23,500 nt of DNA from Rhodospirillaceae bacterium. Lineage in GTDB: Bacteria; Pseudomonadota; Alphaproteobacteria; Puniceispirillales; Puniceispirillaceae. The number at the start of each line of letters is the position of its first letter. Positions within the stretch are counted from its first letter, which is position 1. Made by a program: the position numbers and the translations under genes. The stretch is taken from NCBI GenBank assembly GCA_002731315.1, contig PCBG01000015.1, positions 1-23,500 on the forward strand, read 5' to 3'. Shown here in pieces: positions 1 to 7,649 of the stretch. The notes under the pieces are model-generated. The model made no database searches, had not been told where the DNA came from, and saw nothing but the letters and a program-made list of their open reading frames with translations.

Positions 1-1
1 C

Positions 2-754
2 GGCGTTCTTCTGGAGCATCTCGAGGCAACCAGCCGTGACAGGGACACCGTCATCGTCCTGACTTCAGACCATGGTGATTATCTGGGCGATCACTGGCTT
101 GGCGAAAAGGACCTGTTCCACGAGGTCTCAGTGAAGGTGCCGCTGATCATCGCCGATCCCGACCCGGCCTGTGATAGCACTCGCGGCACCGCCAGTAACG
201 CGCTTGTCGAGCAAATTGACCTTGCCCCGACCTTTGTGGAGATGGCAGGCGGCGAGCCGGCGGTGCACATTCTTGAAGGACTTTCACTCGTACCGTTGCT
301 AACCGGCAATTCACCGGCGGACTGGCGAAACTATGTGATCAGCGAATATGATTATGCGGTCACACCGATGGCTGACAGGCTAGGCATGGCAAGCCATGAA
401 GCTCGGCTGTTCATGGTTTTTGACGGTCGTTACAAGATGATGCATTCGGCGGGTGGTCACCGGCCCATGCTGTTCGATCTTCACACCGACCCAAAGGAAT
501 ATCATGATCTCGGTGGGAATTCTTCTTCACGGCCGGTTCTCGACAAGCTGTATGGGCATCTTCATGAATGGGCGCTTCGGATGTCACAGCGAGTTACAAT
601 GTCGGAAGTCAATATCAAACAGAAGAAGGGTGAACCCCAGCGCGAAGGCATCCTTGTTGGCGTTCACCGAGAGGCCGATCTGGAAGCGAAACTCACCCGG
701 CATTATTCCGGTCTCGCGCGCCAGAATTATCTGGATGAGTCAGATGATGTATGA
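2..754 (+). CDS. Sulfatase / phosphonate monoester hydrolase family protein (3' part only)
   Basis: This is the C-terminal part of an alkaline-phosphatase-superfamily hydrolase; the N-terminus with the catalytic formylglycine site lies upstream of the window. The open frame enters at position 2 and runs to TGA at 752-754. The motif TSDHGDYLGDHWLGEKDLFH, near residues 21-40 of the visible part, is the metal-binding Asp-His region of sulfatases. It is followed by a VPLII strand and a late 'LFDLHTDPKEYHDLG' segment, both typical of this family. The tail resembles phosphonate monoester hydrolases and choline-sulfatase-like enzymes more than arylsulfatase A, but the substrate (sulfate, phosphonate or phosphate ester) cannot be decided from this part. 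A second sulfatase lies about 8 kb downstream, with two TRAP transporters between them, which suggests a conjugate-degrading locus. Family assignment is firm; the subfamily is inference. Confidence 0.85.
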   Translation, partial: GVLLEHLEATSRDRDTVIVLTSDHGDYLGDHWLGEKDLFHEVSVKVPLIIADPDPACDSTRGTASNALVEQIDLAPTFVEMAGGEPAVHILEGLSLVPLLTGNSPADWRNYVISEYDYAVTPMADRLGMASHEARLFMVFDGRYKMMHSAGGHRPMLFDLHTDPKEYHDLGGNSSSRPVLDKLYGHLHEWALRMSQRVTMSEVNIKQKKGEPQREGILVGVHREADLEAKLTRHYSGLARQNYLDESDDV

Positions 755-950
755 TGTTGCAATTTAATCAGGGAAGATCAACTTTTATCATTTCCCAAGG
801 TCCGAGCCACTACCACCCCTAACATACGCACCAACCCCTCGAACCAAATCGATCTAGTTCTCGCAATCGAACCCAGTAACGTCCACCTGACACCTTCAAC
901 TTTGCACACTAAACTTCCACGGTTCACGAGCTATGAAAACCGGAGTGTAA
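755..950. other. Intergenic region between convergent genes, carrying one copy of a degenerate repeat
   Basis: No plausible gene is seen between the sulfatase stop and the end of the TRAP permease. Positions 799-809 read GGTCCGAGCCA and 834-855 read ACCCCTCGAACCAAATCGATCT. Both blocks recur in the same order upstream of the TAXI binding protein (3864-3874 and 3891-3912), with further weak similarity around 869-885 versus 3921-3937. No clear stem followed by a T-run was found for either convergent gene. Confidence 0.5.
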
Positions 951-2729
951 TCAGCCGCCGAGTAGATCAGTGCGAAGAAAGATTACCGTAAGCCCGGCTG
1001 CAACGAGCACGGCGCGAACTGGCACCGCGTTTGGTGCAGTAAGACCACGACCAAGAAGCGCCAACCCAATGCCGATCTGCAGTGCTGTTAAGAGGGCCGC
1101 CATTGGCGCGTCGGCAAGTCCAGTCAGTTCTGGGTGCCGAATAATGGCAAGCGGGATCACATAAAGGCCAAGCCCGAGCGACATCGCGCTGCCAGCAACT
1201 GGAAGCCAGTTTTCCTCGACCATGCTGGCGGCGATGAACACCCCGCCACACACCGGCGGGGTGATGGTCGATAGAAGCGCATACCAGAAGATGAATAGAT
1301 GTACGAGAAGCGGCTCAACGCCCATATCGATTAGTGCTGGACCGGCAACCGACACGCAGATGACATAGGCCGCGGTTGTTGGCACTTCCATGCCAAGGAT
1401 GATGCAAGCTAGAGCAGTCAAAGCCAGAGCCAGCCAAAGATTATCACCCGAGAAGGCGAGGATTCCGGAGGTGATCTTAACGCCAAGCCCAGTCATGCCA
1501 AGGATGCCGACGATGATTGATGCGCATAGAATGATGGACGCGATCATTGCAATCTGCTTGCCGGCGGTAATGGCTGCCTGCACCATCCGCTCGCGCACCC
1601 GTGACGGGTTAAAAGCCAGATCGGCACCGGTGAGTAGTAGGAGCGCCGCAAGAATGATCGCGGAGGCGGCGGCAAATTGGGGGGTGTAACCGCTGAACAT
1701 TACAAATAGCAGCGCCCCGAACGGCACGGCAAAGAACAGCGATGTAACGATAATTGTCTTGAGGCCCGGACGCATATCTTCGCGATAGGGCTGCAAATCA
1801 TGGCGGTCGGCATAACCGTTCACGCCGATCCAGACTGTCGCGAAATAGAGAATGGCTGGCAGAGCCGCTGCAATTATTATTTGCGTATAGGGGATACCCG
1901 TCAATTCAACCATGACAAAGGCACCGGCGCCCATCAGGGGCGGCATGATTTGACCGCCGGTAGAGGCGACAGCTTCCACCGCCGCCGCAATCCGTTTCGG
2001 ATAACCGAGACGCCGCATCGAGGGCAACGTCACCATGCCCGTGGATGCAACGTTCGCCGATGCGGAGCCCGAGATCGAACCAAAAAGTGCTGATGAAAGG
2101 ACGGATACCTTGGCGGCGCCTCCCTTCAGCCGACCGGCGGCAGCTATGGCAATATTCATGAAGCCCTGACCCGCCTCGCCGGCATTTAGGACGGCGCCAA
2201 AAATAACGAAGATGGCGACGACCGAAACTGATACGCCGGTCAACTTGCCCCACAGCCCGCCTTCGGTGATGACGAGTGTGCCCAAAAAGCTGTTGAAGGG
2301 GAGGCCGGGATGTCCGAATTCACCGGGAATGTGGCTGCCAAAAAGCCCATAGAGTAGAAACACAAATGTAATCAGCGGCAGCGGCCAGCTGACAGCGCGG
2401 CGTGCCATTTCTAGTGTCAGAAGGATTAGGCCGACACCGACCGTGATCTGCCAGCCACCGGCGATGAAGCCGTATTGGTCAGAAAGTGACGATTCATTCA
2501 GGGCTATAAAGCTGCAGAACAGCCAGCCAATCATCGTGAGGCAGAGTCCGAGGCGGCGTTGTGCCGGTCCGTCCGCCGCGAAGATGAATACCCAGGGCAG
2601 CGCCAGTGCCATATGAAGTGGCCGCGATACAAGGCTTGGTACCAGCCCGGAAAAGATGAGCCAGATATGGAATGTAATCGAGGCGGCCCCAAGACCAACC
2701 CAGATCCAGCGATACGATTGCTCAGTCAT
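951..2729 (-). CDS. TRAP transporter fused permease subunit (TAXI-type, 4TM/12TM fusion)
   Basis: This is the inner-membrane permease of a TAXI-type TRAP transporter (Na+- or H+-driven uptake of organic acids). It fuses a small DctQ-like part with a large DctM-like part. The 592-residue protein is almost entirely hydrophobic. It carries the DctM-type glycine-rich loops around residues 212-238 (FGSISGSASANVASTGMVT) and 251-281 (VASTGGQIMPPLMGAGAF), and a second inverted-repeat copy with GMEVPTTAAYV and ITPPVCGG near residues 440-510. It lies 45 bp downstream of its binding protein on the same strand. The ATG at 2727-2729 has no recognisable SD; a GC-rich hairpin sits just upstream where one would be expected. 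Its length is shorter than the second TRAP permease in this window, which has an N-terminal extension and an inserted loop. The transported substrate is unknown. Confidence 0.93.
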   Translation of the reverse strand: MTEQSYRWIWVGLGAASITFHIWLIFSGLVPSLVSRPLHMALALPWVFIFAADGPAQRRLGLCLTMIGWLFCSFIALNESSLSDQYGFIAGGWQITVGVGLILLTLEMARRAVSWPLPLITFVFLLYGLFGSHIPGEFGHPGLPFNSFLGTLVITEGGLWGKLTGVSVSVVAIFVIFGAVLNAGEAGQGFMNIAIAAAGRLKGGAAKVSVLSSALFGSISGSASANVASTGMVTLPSMRRLGYPKRIAAAVEAVASTGGQIMPPLMGAGAFVMVELTGIPYTQIIIAAALPAILYFATVWIGVNGYADRHDLQPYREDMRPGLKTIIVTSLFFAVPFGALLFVMFSGYTPQFAAASAIILAALLLLTGADLAFNPSRVRERMVQAAITAGKQIAMIASIILCASIIVGILGMTGLGVKITSGILAFSGDNLWLALALTALACIILGMEVPTTAAYVICVSVAGPALIDMGVEPLLVHLFIFWYALLSTITPPVCGGVFIAASMVEENWLPVAGSAMSLGLGLYVIPLAIIRHPELTGLADAPMAALLTALQIGIGLALLGRGLTAPNAVPVRAVLVAAGLTVIFLRTDLLGG

Positions 2730-2747
2730 GGGATGTTTGGAAAGAGG

Positions 2748-2767
2748 AGGGCGGCCTGGGCCGCCCT
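2748..2767 (-). terminator. GC-rich hairpin between TAXI binding protein and its permease (attenuator-like)
   Basis: AGGGCGGCC (2748-2756) is exactly complementary to GGCCGCCCT (2759-2767). At least 8 bp can pair with a 4-nt loop. On the transcript the hairpin lies 7 bp after the binding-protein stop and is followed by CCTCTTTCC, which is pyrimidine-rich but not a true T-run. It more likely causes partial termination or protects the 3' end of the binding-protein message than terminates fully. Confidence 0.55.
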
Positions 2768-2774
2768 GCCTGTC

Positions 2775-3725
2775 CTAGTGATGCGTGGCGAGGCTTGCCC
2801 CGACCTCCTGATAGTAGCGCTTTGCCCCCGGATGGATGTCTGTGAGAATATTGTCAAGCATGTCGAGCGACACGCCATCCCACCATTTTGCTGCGGCGCC
2901 AAGTGCTGTCTTGTTTTCCCAGTAGGTTTTCGTCAACTGGTAGGCCGTTTCATCATTCATGTCGGTGGTGGTAAAGGCGACAACCGGAAGTGAGGTGGTA
3001 ATCACGTCACTTGTCTGGCCTGCATACGTGCCGGCGGGGATCACAAGGCGCGTGCGCTTCGAGGCTTTGACCTGCTCGTCATTCAGTGAGATCACCGTGG
3101 CGCCGGCCGAAGCGGCAGCCTCAATGACATTGGGTGCCGGATATGAGCCGGCAGTAACAAATCCATCGATCTGCCCGTTCTTCAGTGCCGGAACCGCATT
3201 CGACAATTCCACTTCGGCAAGCGTGACCTTTCCTTCAAGGCCGAAAAGTTTCAGATATTTAGCTCCTTCACGCGCGCCAAAAGACCCCTTGCCAAGCAGG
3301 ATGGTTTTGCCTTCCATACCGGCGAAATCGGTCACACCAGACCCTTTGGACATGATGAAATGCATTGTCAGCGAAGGGATCGGGAACAGCGCTCGGACTT
3401 CGTTAAAACGCGGGTTGCCCTTGTCCTTGAACATGGCACTGCCGCTACGAGCTAGCTTGATTAGAACCGGCGGCGTAGTGAACACATAGTTGTTGGTGCG
3501 TCCGATGGCTTCCATGACGTTCTGCACAGAACCCTGGCTTTCCTCGACAGTGACGATTATGTCCCCGGATGAGCCGGTTTTCATCGCTTCGGCGATTTCC
3601 ACCGCCATCTGATAGTAGGATGATGTTGATTTGGCCGATTTATAGGTGATGCGGGTGTCTGCATTCGCAGTACTAACAAGGCCAAACATTGCAATAAGAA
3701 CGATAAACAGATTGTGAATTTTCAT
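2775..3725 (-). CDS. TAXI family TRAP transporter solute-binding protein
   Basis: This is the periplasmic substrate-capturing subunit of the TRAP system whose permease follows on the same strand. The 316-residue precursor has a Sec signal peptide (Lys at 2, hydrophobic core 6-18, probable cleavage after STANA near residue 22). The mature start ITYKSAKSTSSYYQMAVEIA is the typical N-terminus of TAXI (TRAP-associated extracytoplasmic immunogenic) proteins. Later segments fit the NMT1/TAXI fold: 'GSVQNVMEAIGRTNNYVFTT', then 'GSFGAREGAKYLKLFGL' and 'AVPALKNGQIDGFVTAG'. The start is fixed by GGGAGG (complement of 3731-3736), 5 nt before the ATG. It is transcribed divergently from a second TAXI binding protein at 4131, so the locus has two separate TAXI systems. 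The ligand is unknown; TAXI proteins often bind dicarboxylates, glutamate or similar compounds. Confidence 0.93.
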   Translation of the reverse strand: MKIHNLFIVLIAMFGLVSTANADTRITYKSAKSTSSYYQMAVEIAEAMKTGSSGDIIVTVEESQGSVQNVMEAIGRTNNYVFTTPPVLIKLARSGSAMFKDKGNPRFNEVRALFPIPSLTMHFIMSKGSGVTDFAGMEGKTILLGKGSFGAREGAKYLKLFGLEGKVTLAEVELSNAVPALKNGQIDGFVTAGSYPAPNVIEAAASAGATVISLNDEQVKASKRTRLVIPAGTYAGQTSDVITTSLPVVAFTTTDMNDETAYQLTKTYWENKTALGAAAKWWDGVSLDMLDNILTDIHPGAKRYYQEVGASLATHH

Positions 3726-4130
3726 TTTTTCCTCCCTTTGTGGTTAAGTAATACAACTCAACCGGATTGCTTCGCCAGTCAAAATCTATCGATATAAAAT
3801 GGAGCCTCCCCGAGAGGTGCTCACGTTACAAGCTCTTTCCTCCGCCCATCTATCACCGCACTTGGTCCGAGCCAAAAGTCACTCCAACGTACCCCTCGAG
3901 TCAAATCAATCCAAATTTAGCAACCAGCCCCAGCAATTCTGATCGATTGCGGCGGTGGATTTGGGTTGATTTGTTTAGGGTTTAAAAATCGTTTCCTGCC
4001 AGGCCCTTGTAGATTGATGTGGGTATTCATTCGCATCCGATAGCTTTTTGCTTAACAAGTTAAATATTGTTTGACTCGACCATGTTCTGTGTCTTCTAGT
4101 TATCCAGATAGAAAATAACAGGAGAAATTC
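3726..4130. promoter_or_regulatory. Divergent promoter region between two TAXI-TRAP operons, with repeat element and inverted repeats
   Basis: This 405-bp region separates oppositely directed TAXI-TRAP operons and must hold both promoters. It carries the second copy of the degenerate repeat found at 799-885 (here from 3864). An inverted repeat has arms CAAATCAATCCAAAT (3902-3916) and ATTTGGGTTGATTTG (3959-3973): 15 bp, one mismatch, 42-bp spacer. A smaller AACAA-N8-TTGTT inverted repeat (4054-4071) abuts a possible -35, TTGACT, at 4071-4076. Seventeen bases later comes TTCTAG, a poor -10, so that promoter call is weak. No convincing gene is present; an open stretch at 3767-3985 has no SD and no recognisable protein features. 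Confidence 0.55.
3902..3973. repeat. Inverted repeat, 15-bp arms with 42-bp spacer
   Basis: The left arm is at 3902-3916 and the right arm at 3959-3973, with one mismatch that would be a G-U wobble in RNA. The left arm is part of a motif repeated in degenerate form at 834-855. It could be a two-site operator with DNA looping, or the edges of a decayed repetitive element. Confidence 0.6.
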
Positions 4131-5177
4131 ATGTTTAAGAAAACGGTTTTGAGTGCCTTTGCCAGTGTTGCGCTGTTCAGTGGTGCTGTCAGCGCGCAGG
4201 TTAATCTGACGGCTGAAACCGCAAGCCCGGGTGGCGCCACACATCTGTCGCCCGCGCATATGACGGAAATTGCCGGAACCAAGGGCATTGCCAATATTCA
4301 GCTTGCTGATGGCCAGACACTGACCAACTCAATCCAGAATGTTGCCGAAGGTAAGACGGATATAGCGGCTACGCCATATATTTTGCCATTTCTGATGAGC
4401 CGGGGTGTCGGCCCTTACGGTTCACTGGGCAAGGAGAAGGGGGCGGAGCTTGCAGGCAATCTTAGAGCGATCAATCCGTTTACACTTGGCATATTCTTTC
4501 TCTATGCCTACGACGCCAAAAATATCGGAGGCTGGGACGATCTGAAAGGTCGCAAGATCTATAACGGGCCACCGCGCGGCGGCGCGCTGACCAACGCGCG
4601 CAGCATGATCCAGATTGTGGCTGGCCTAAAAGATGGCGAGGATTATGAAGGTTTGCAGGTTAATTGGGGTCAGGGCGCAACGCTGGTAACAAGCGGTGAG
4701 CCAGATGCCATTGTGCTGCCAGAACTTTTTCCCGGATCGCGTCTGACTTCGGTAACAGCTGCTGGTAAAATGACCGGCTGGTCGATGCCGAAAGCCGCCT
4801 ACGAGAGCGAGGCCATGCAGAAATATATGCAGGCGCCTGGTAGTGCGCCAGTCACCATGGATATGGCTACTCTCCGTGAAACGATGGGGTCTGACTGGAC
4901 CTTCATTTCGGAAGACGGTACCTTCCGGGCATTCGCAACGATCGGCGGCAATGTCGTTCATAAAGATATGGACGAGCAGCTGGTCTATGACCTTGTGACT
5001 GCCTACGTCGCTACACTAGACGACCTTAAGGCTAAGGCACCTTATGGAGATACAGTCGGGTTTGACTTACCTATGCAAGGTATGTGCGGCGCGAACCCAG
5101 TCAAATACCATCCTGGTGCGGCTCGTGCATGGAAAGACGCCGGCTATGTAATTGAAGCTTGCGCTCTGGACAGCTGA
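4131..5177 (+). CDS. TAXI family TRAP transporter solute-binding protein (second system)
   Basis: This is the periplasmic binding protein for the second TRAP transporter. It has 348 residues and a clear Sec signal peptide: Lys at 3-4, a hydrophobic core, and probable cleavage at GAVSA|Q after residue 22. The mature protein has TAXI-like features: an N-terminal loop with GGATHLSPAHM, the segment LTNSIQNVAEGKTDIA, and WDDLKGRKIYNGPPRGGAL, which resembles the ligand-contact loop of NMT1/TAXI proteins. It is clearly diverged from the binding protein at 2775-3725 and shows little obvious sequence identity to it by eye, so the two systems probably take different substrates. AGGAGA at 4120-4125 precedes the ATG by 5 nt. 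Three cysteines (from about residue 312 on) lie near the C-terminus, as MCGAN and EACALDS; a disulfide is possible. The permease gene starts 68 bp downstream. Confidence 0.88.
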   Translation: MFKKTVLSAFASVALFSGAVSAQVNLTAETASPGGATHLSPAHMTEIAGTKGIANIQLADGQTLTNSIQNVAEGKTDIAATPYILPFLMSRGVGPYGSLGKEKGAELAGNLRAINPFTLGIFFLYAYDAKNIGGWDDLKGRKIYNGPPRGGALTNARSMIQIVAGLKDGEDYEGLQVNWGQGATLVTSGEPDAIVLPELFPGSRLTSVTAAGKMTGWSMPKAAYESEAMQKYMQAPGSAPVTMDMATLRETMGSDWTFISEDGTFRAFATIGGNVVHKDMDEQLVYDLVTAYVATLDDLKAKAPYGDTVGFDLPMQGMCGANPVKYHPGAARAWKDAGYVIEACALDS

Positions 5178-5245
5178 GCAGACCCAACTACTGGTGGCGC
5201 TTTCACGGCGCTACCAATCTGATTAATTTTTATTCTGGGCGCCCG

Positions 5246-7582
5246 ATGTCACTTGATCCTATCAAAGATACAGAACCATCGATTTTCCCGAACCGATCCG
5301 TTTATTTCTTTGCTTTAATTTTTGTAATGATGGGCGTGGTCAACAGCACACCCCTTATACCGGGCTGGGATGAATTCTGGCGTGGCACAACCGGCATCAA
5401 TAATCTAAAGGTTCGATCATTCTCAACGGAATGGTTTTACCCGCTAGTCTTCACTCTGATGATGATCGTTGTCGCACTAAAACACTCGATGTGGCGCGAG
5501 TGGCGGGGCACCGATAAGGCTTTTCTGGGCGCTTTTATGGATTTTGCGCTTGTAATCGCCGCAGCAGCTGTGTCTTTCACGTACCTGATCGAAATTGACA
5601 GTGTGTGTCTAATTGATTTGCTGAATGGTGAGCGCGCGCGGATTATGGCGGAAACATTGCAGGCTGAAATTGAATTAGCTGAGACAATGGGTTTGCCAAA
5701 ACCAGATACGGTTGAGGACCCCAAATGCGTCAGCACTACGGGCGTCTGGCTAGTGGCCATCATGGGATGTGCCCTGATAATCTTTCTGGGTTACAATATT
5801 AAGGTTTGGGGATTGCCCCTAGTGGCCATTTCTCTTTGTATCGCTGCATATACCATTATCACAGTGCTTGTTTGGTATTTCCACGGTCCAGACAACATAA
5901 ACAAATATTTTATGACTAAGCTTGGGGGAGAGCCGCGATCGTTTCTTGATGGAGTGCCGAATGTGCATGACGCGCTGGTGAACAATGCGTCCGGTTTCCT
6001 TGGGCGTTTTATGCACGTGATCATGAACGTCGTTTTCCCATATATCATCCTAGGTGCTCTCTTCGGAAAATCTGCAGGTGGCAAGACCTTAATCAAGTTG
6101 GCCTTCCGCTGGACACGGCGGCTCCGCGGCGGGCCAGCACATGCGGCGATAGTCAGCTCAGCCATGTTCGGGACGATAACTGGTGGACCTGTCGTCAATG
6201 TGCTGTCAACTGGCGTTCTTACCATCCCAATGATGATCCAGCGGGGTTTTTCGCGAGTCTTTGCTGGGGGTATGGAGGCGGCAGCGTCGTCCGGTGGATC
6301 GATCATGCCACCGGTGATGGGGGTTGCTGCTTTTATTCTCGCGGCAATGACAGCGGTTCCTTACCGGGATGTAATCATCGCGGCAACATTGCCGGCGATT
6401 GCTTATTTCCTGTGTCTTTTTCTGAGCGCCTCGTTCCAGTCACGCAAACAAGGAATCGAGGCTTTTGGCGCGCTGACTGATGAAATGCGCATCAGCGGCC
6501 AGGATATTTTACATTTGTGTCAGATCCTGCTGCCAATTCTAATGATTTTGATCCTGTTGCTGACGCCAAAGGATCTGGTTGGTTGTGGTTTTTTTGGTAC
6601 ATTGCTTGGTGCGGAATCTGTCCTGCAGGATAGCAGGTGTGTTGTTCATTCATTGCCATGGTTTCTGCAGATCTTCCAGAATGCAGCCGGTGATGCCGGT
6701 GCAACTGGATGGTGGGCTGCAGCTTTTGTGACTGTGCTGCTCTTTCTTGACAGGGATTTTCGCTCACGGCCACGCAAGCTGCTTGATGCACTTGCCGAAT
6801 CGGGCATCACGATATCTTCGCTTTATCTGATGTTTCTGGCGGTTACGGTTATCGATGTTTGCCTAAATTTTACTGGCCTTTCAAAATTTGTGGCGATTGA
6901 TGTCCTTCGGTTCCTTCTTTCTTTCGATCTCGGTGGCGACGGCTCAGTTTTATTTCAGTTTCTTGCGCTTGTTATGACTATGTTATTGGCAGTTCTGCTG
7001 GGAATGGGTATGCCGGCCGTGCCGGCTTATGTCAATGTGGCGCTCCTAATGGGCCCCCTACTTGTAGGACTTGGGATAGCCACTTTCACTGCGCATATGT
7101 TCATCTTCTATTTTGCGGTGGCCTCGGCCATCACGCCGCCTGTAGCGCTTGCCGCCTTTGCTGCTTCTACAATTACAAAGGCAGAACCCATGGCGACCGG
7201 ACTGAGTTCGGTCAGGTCTGGCATTGTAATGTTTACAATTCCGTTTGTCTTTGCGTTCTATCCCGAATTGCTACTGATTGATCAGGCCCTGATTGATCCG
7301 ACCAGCCCAACAAATTCGCCGCTGCCCGGCTATGAGAACGGTATCGATCTTTTCGCTCTGAGCTGGTTGCTGGCCCGTCTGGTTGTTGCGTTGTATCTGG
7401 TTGCAACAGCGCTGGCAAAATTTGACCTTAAGCAGCTGAGTTTGCTAGAGGCATGTGCGCGGTTGGTTGTGGCGCTGGCAATTCTGATGAAGCCTGAAGC
7501 CATACACTTCACAGCTCTAATTGTCGCAGCCGTTTTCCTCTTCTTGCACACTTGGAGTGCGCGTCGTGGCAACGTGGCTTGA
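5246..7582 (+). CDS. TRAP transporter fused permease subunit (second TAXI system, long form)
   Basis: This is the integral membrane permease pairing with the binding protein at 4131-5177. I chose the ATG at 5246 (778 residues). The frame stays open further upstream, but those starts overlap the previous gene with no SD; the chosen ATG also lacks a strong SD, so translation may be coupled. DctM-type glycine-rich segments lie near residues 304-372: AMFGTITGGPVVNVLSTG, then ASSGGSIMPPVMGVAAF. The mirrored second half contains GMGMPAVPAYVNVALLMGP and ASAITPPVALAAFA. Compared with the 592-residue permease at 951-2729 it is about 190 residues longer. The extra length lies in an N-terminal membrane region with an acidic, Cys-containing loop, and in an inserted loop around residues 433-520 (VGCGFF ... 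DSRCVVHSLPW) that may face the periplasm. Family confidence is high; the substrate is unknown. Confidence 0.92.
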   Translation: MSLDPIKDTEPSIFPNRSVYFFALIFVMMGVVNSTPLIPGWDEFWRGTTGINNLKVRSFSTEWFYPLVFTLMMIVVALKHSMWREWRGTDKAFLGAFMDFALVIAAAAVSFTYLIEIDSVCLIDLLNGERARIMAETLQAEIELAETMGLPKPDTVEDPKCVSTTGVWLVAIMGCALIIFLGYNIKVWGLPLVAISLCIAAYTIITVLVWYFHGPDNINKYFMTKLGGEPRSFLDGVPNVHDALVNNASGFLGRFMHVIMNVVFPYIILGALFGKSAGGKTLIKLAFRWTRRLRGGPAHAAIVSSAMFGTITGGPVVNVLSTGVLTIPMMIQRGFSRVFAGGMEAAASSGGSIMPPVMGVAAFILAAMTAVPYRDVIIAATLPAIAYFLCLFLSASFQSRKQGIEAFGALTDEMRISGQDILHLCQILLPILMILILLLTPKDLVGCGFFGTLLGAESVLQDSRCVVHSLPWFLQIFQNAAGDAGATGWWAAAFVTVLLFLDRDFRSRPRKLLDALAESGITISSLYLMFLAVTVIDVCLNFTGLSKFVAIDVLRFLLSFDLGGDGSVLFQFLALVMTMLLAVLLGMGMPAVPAYVNVALLMGPLLVGLGIATFTAHMFIFYFAVASAITPPVALAAFAASTITKAEPMATGLSSVRSGIVMFTIPFVFAFYPELLLIDQALIDPTSPTNSPLPGYENGIDLFALSWLLARLVVALYLVATALAKFDLKQLSLLEACARLVVALAILMKPEAIHFTALIVAAVFLFLHTWSARRGNVA

Positions 7583-7649
7583 TTGATTCCGGCTTTAATG
7601 ACCCTAGGGGAAGACGGGTTTGCAACTATCCTTACAGGACGCGAGCGTC

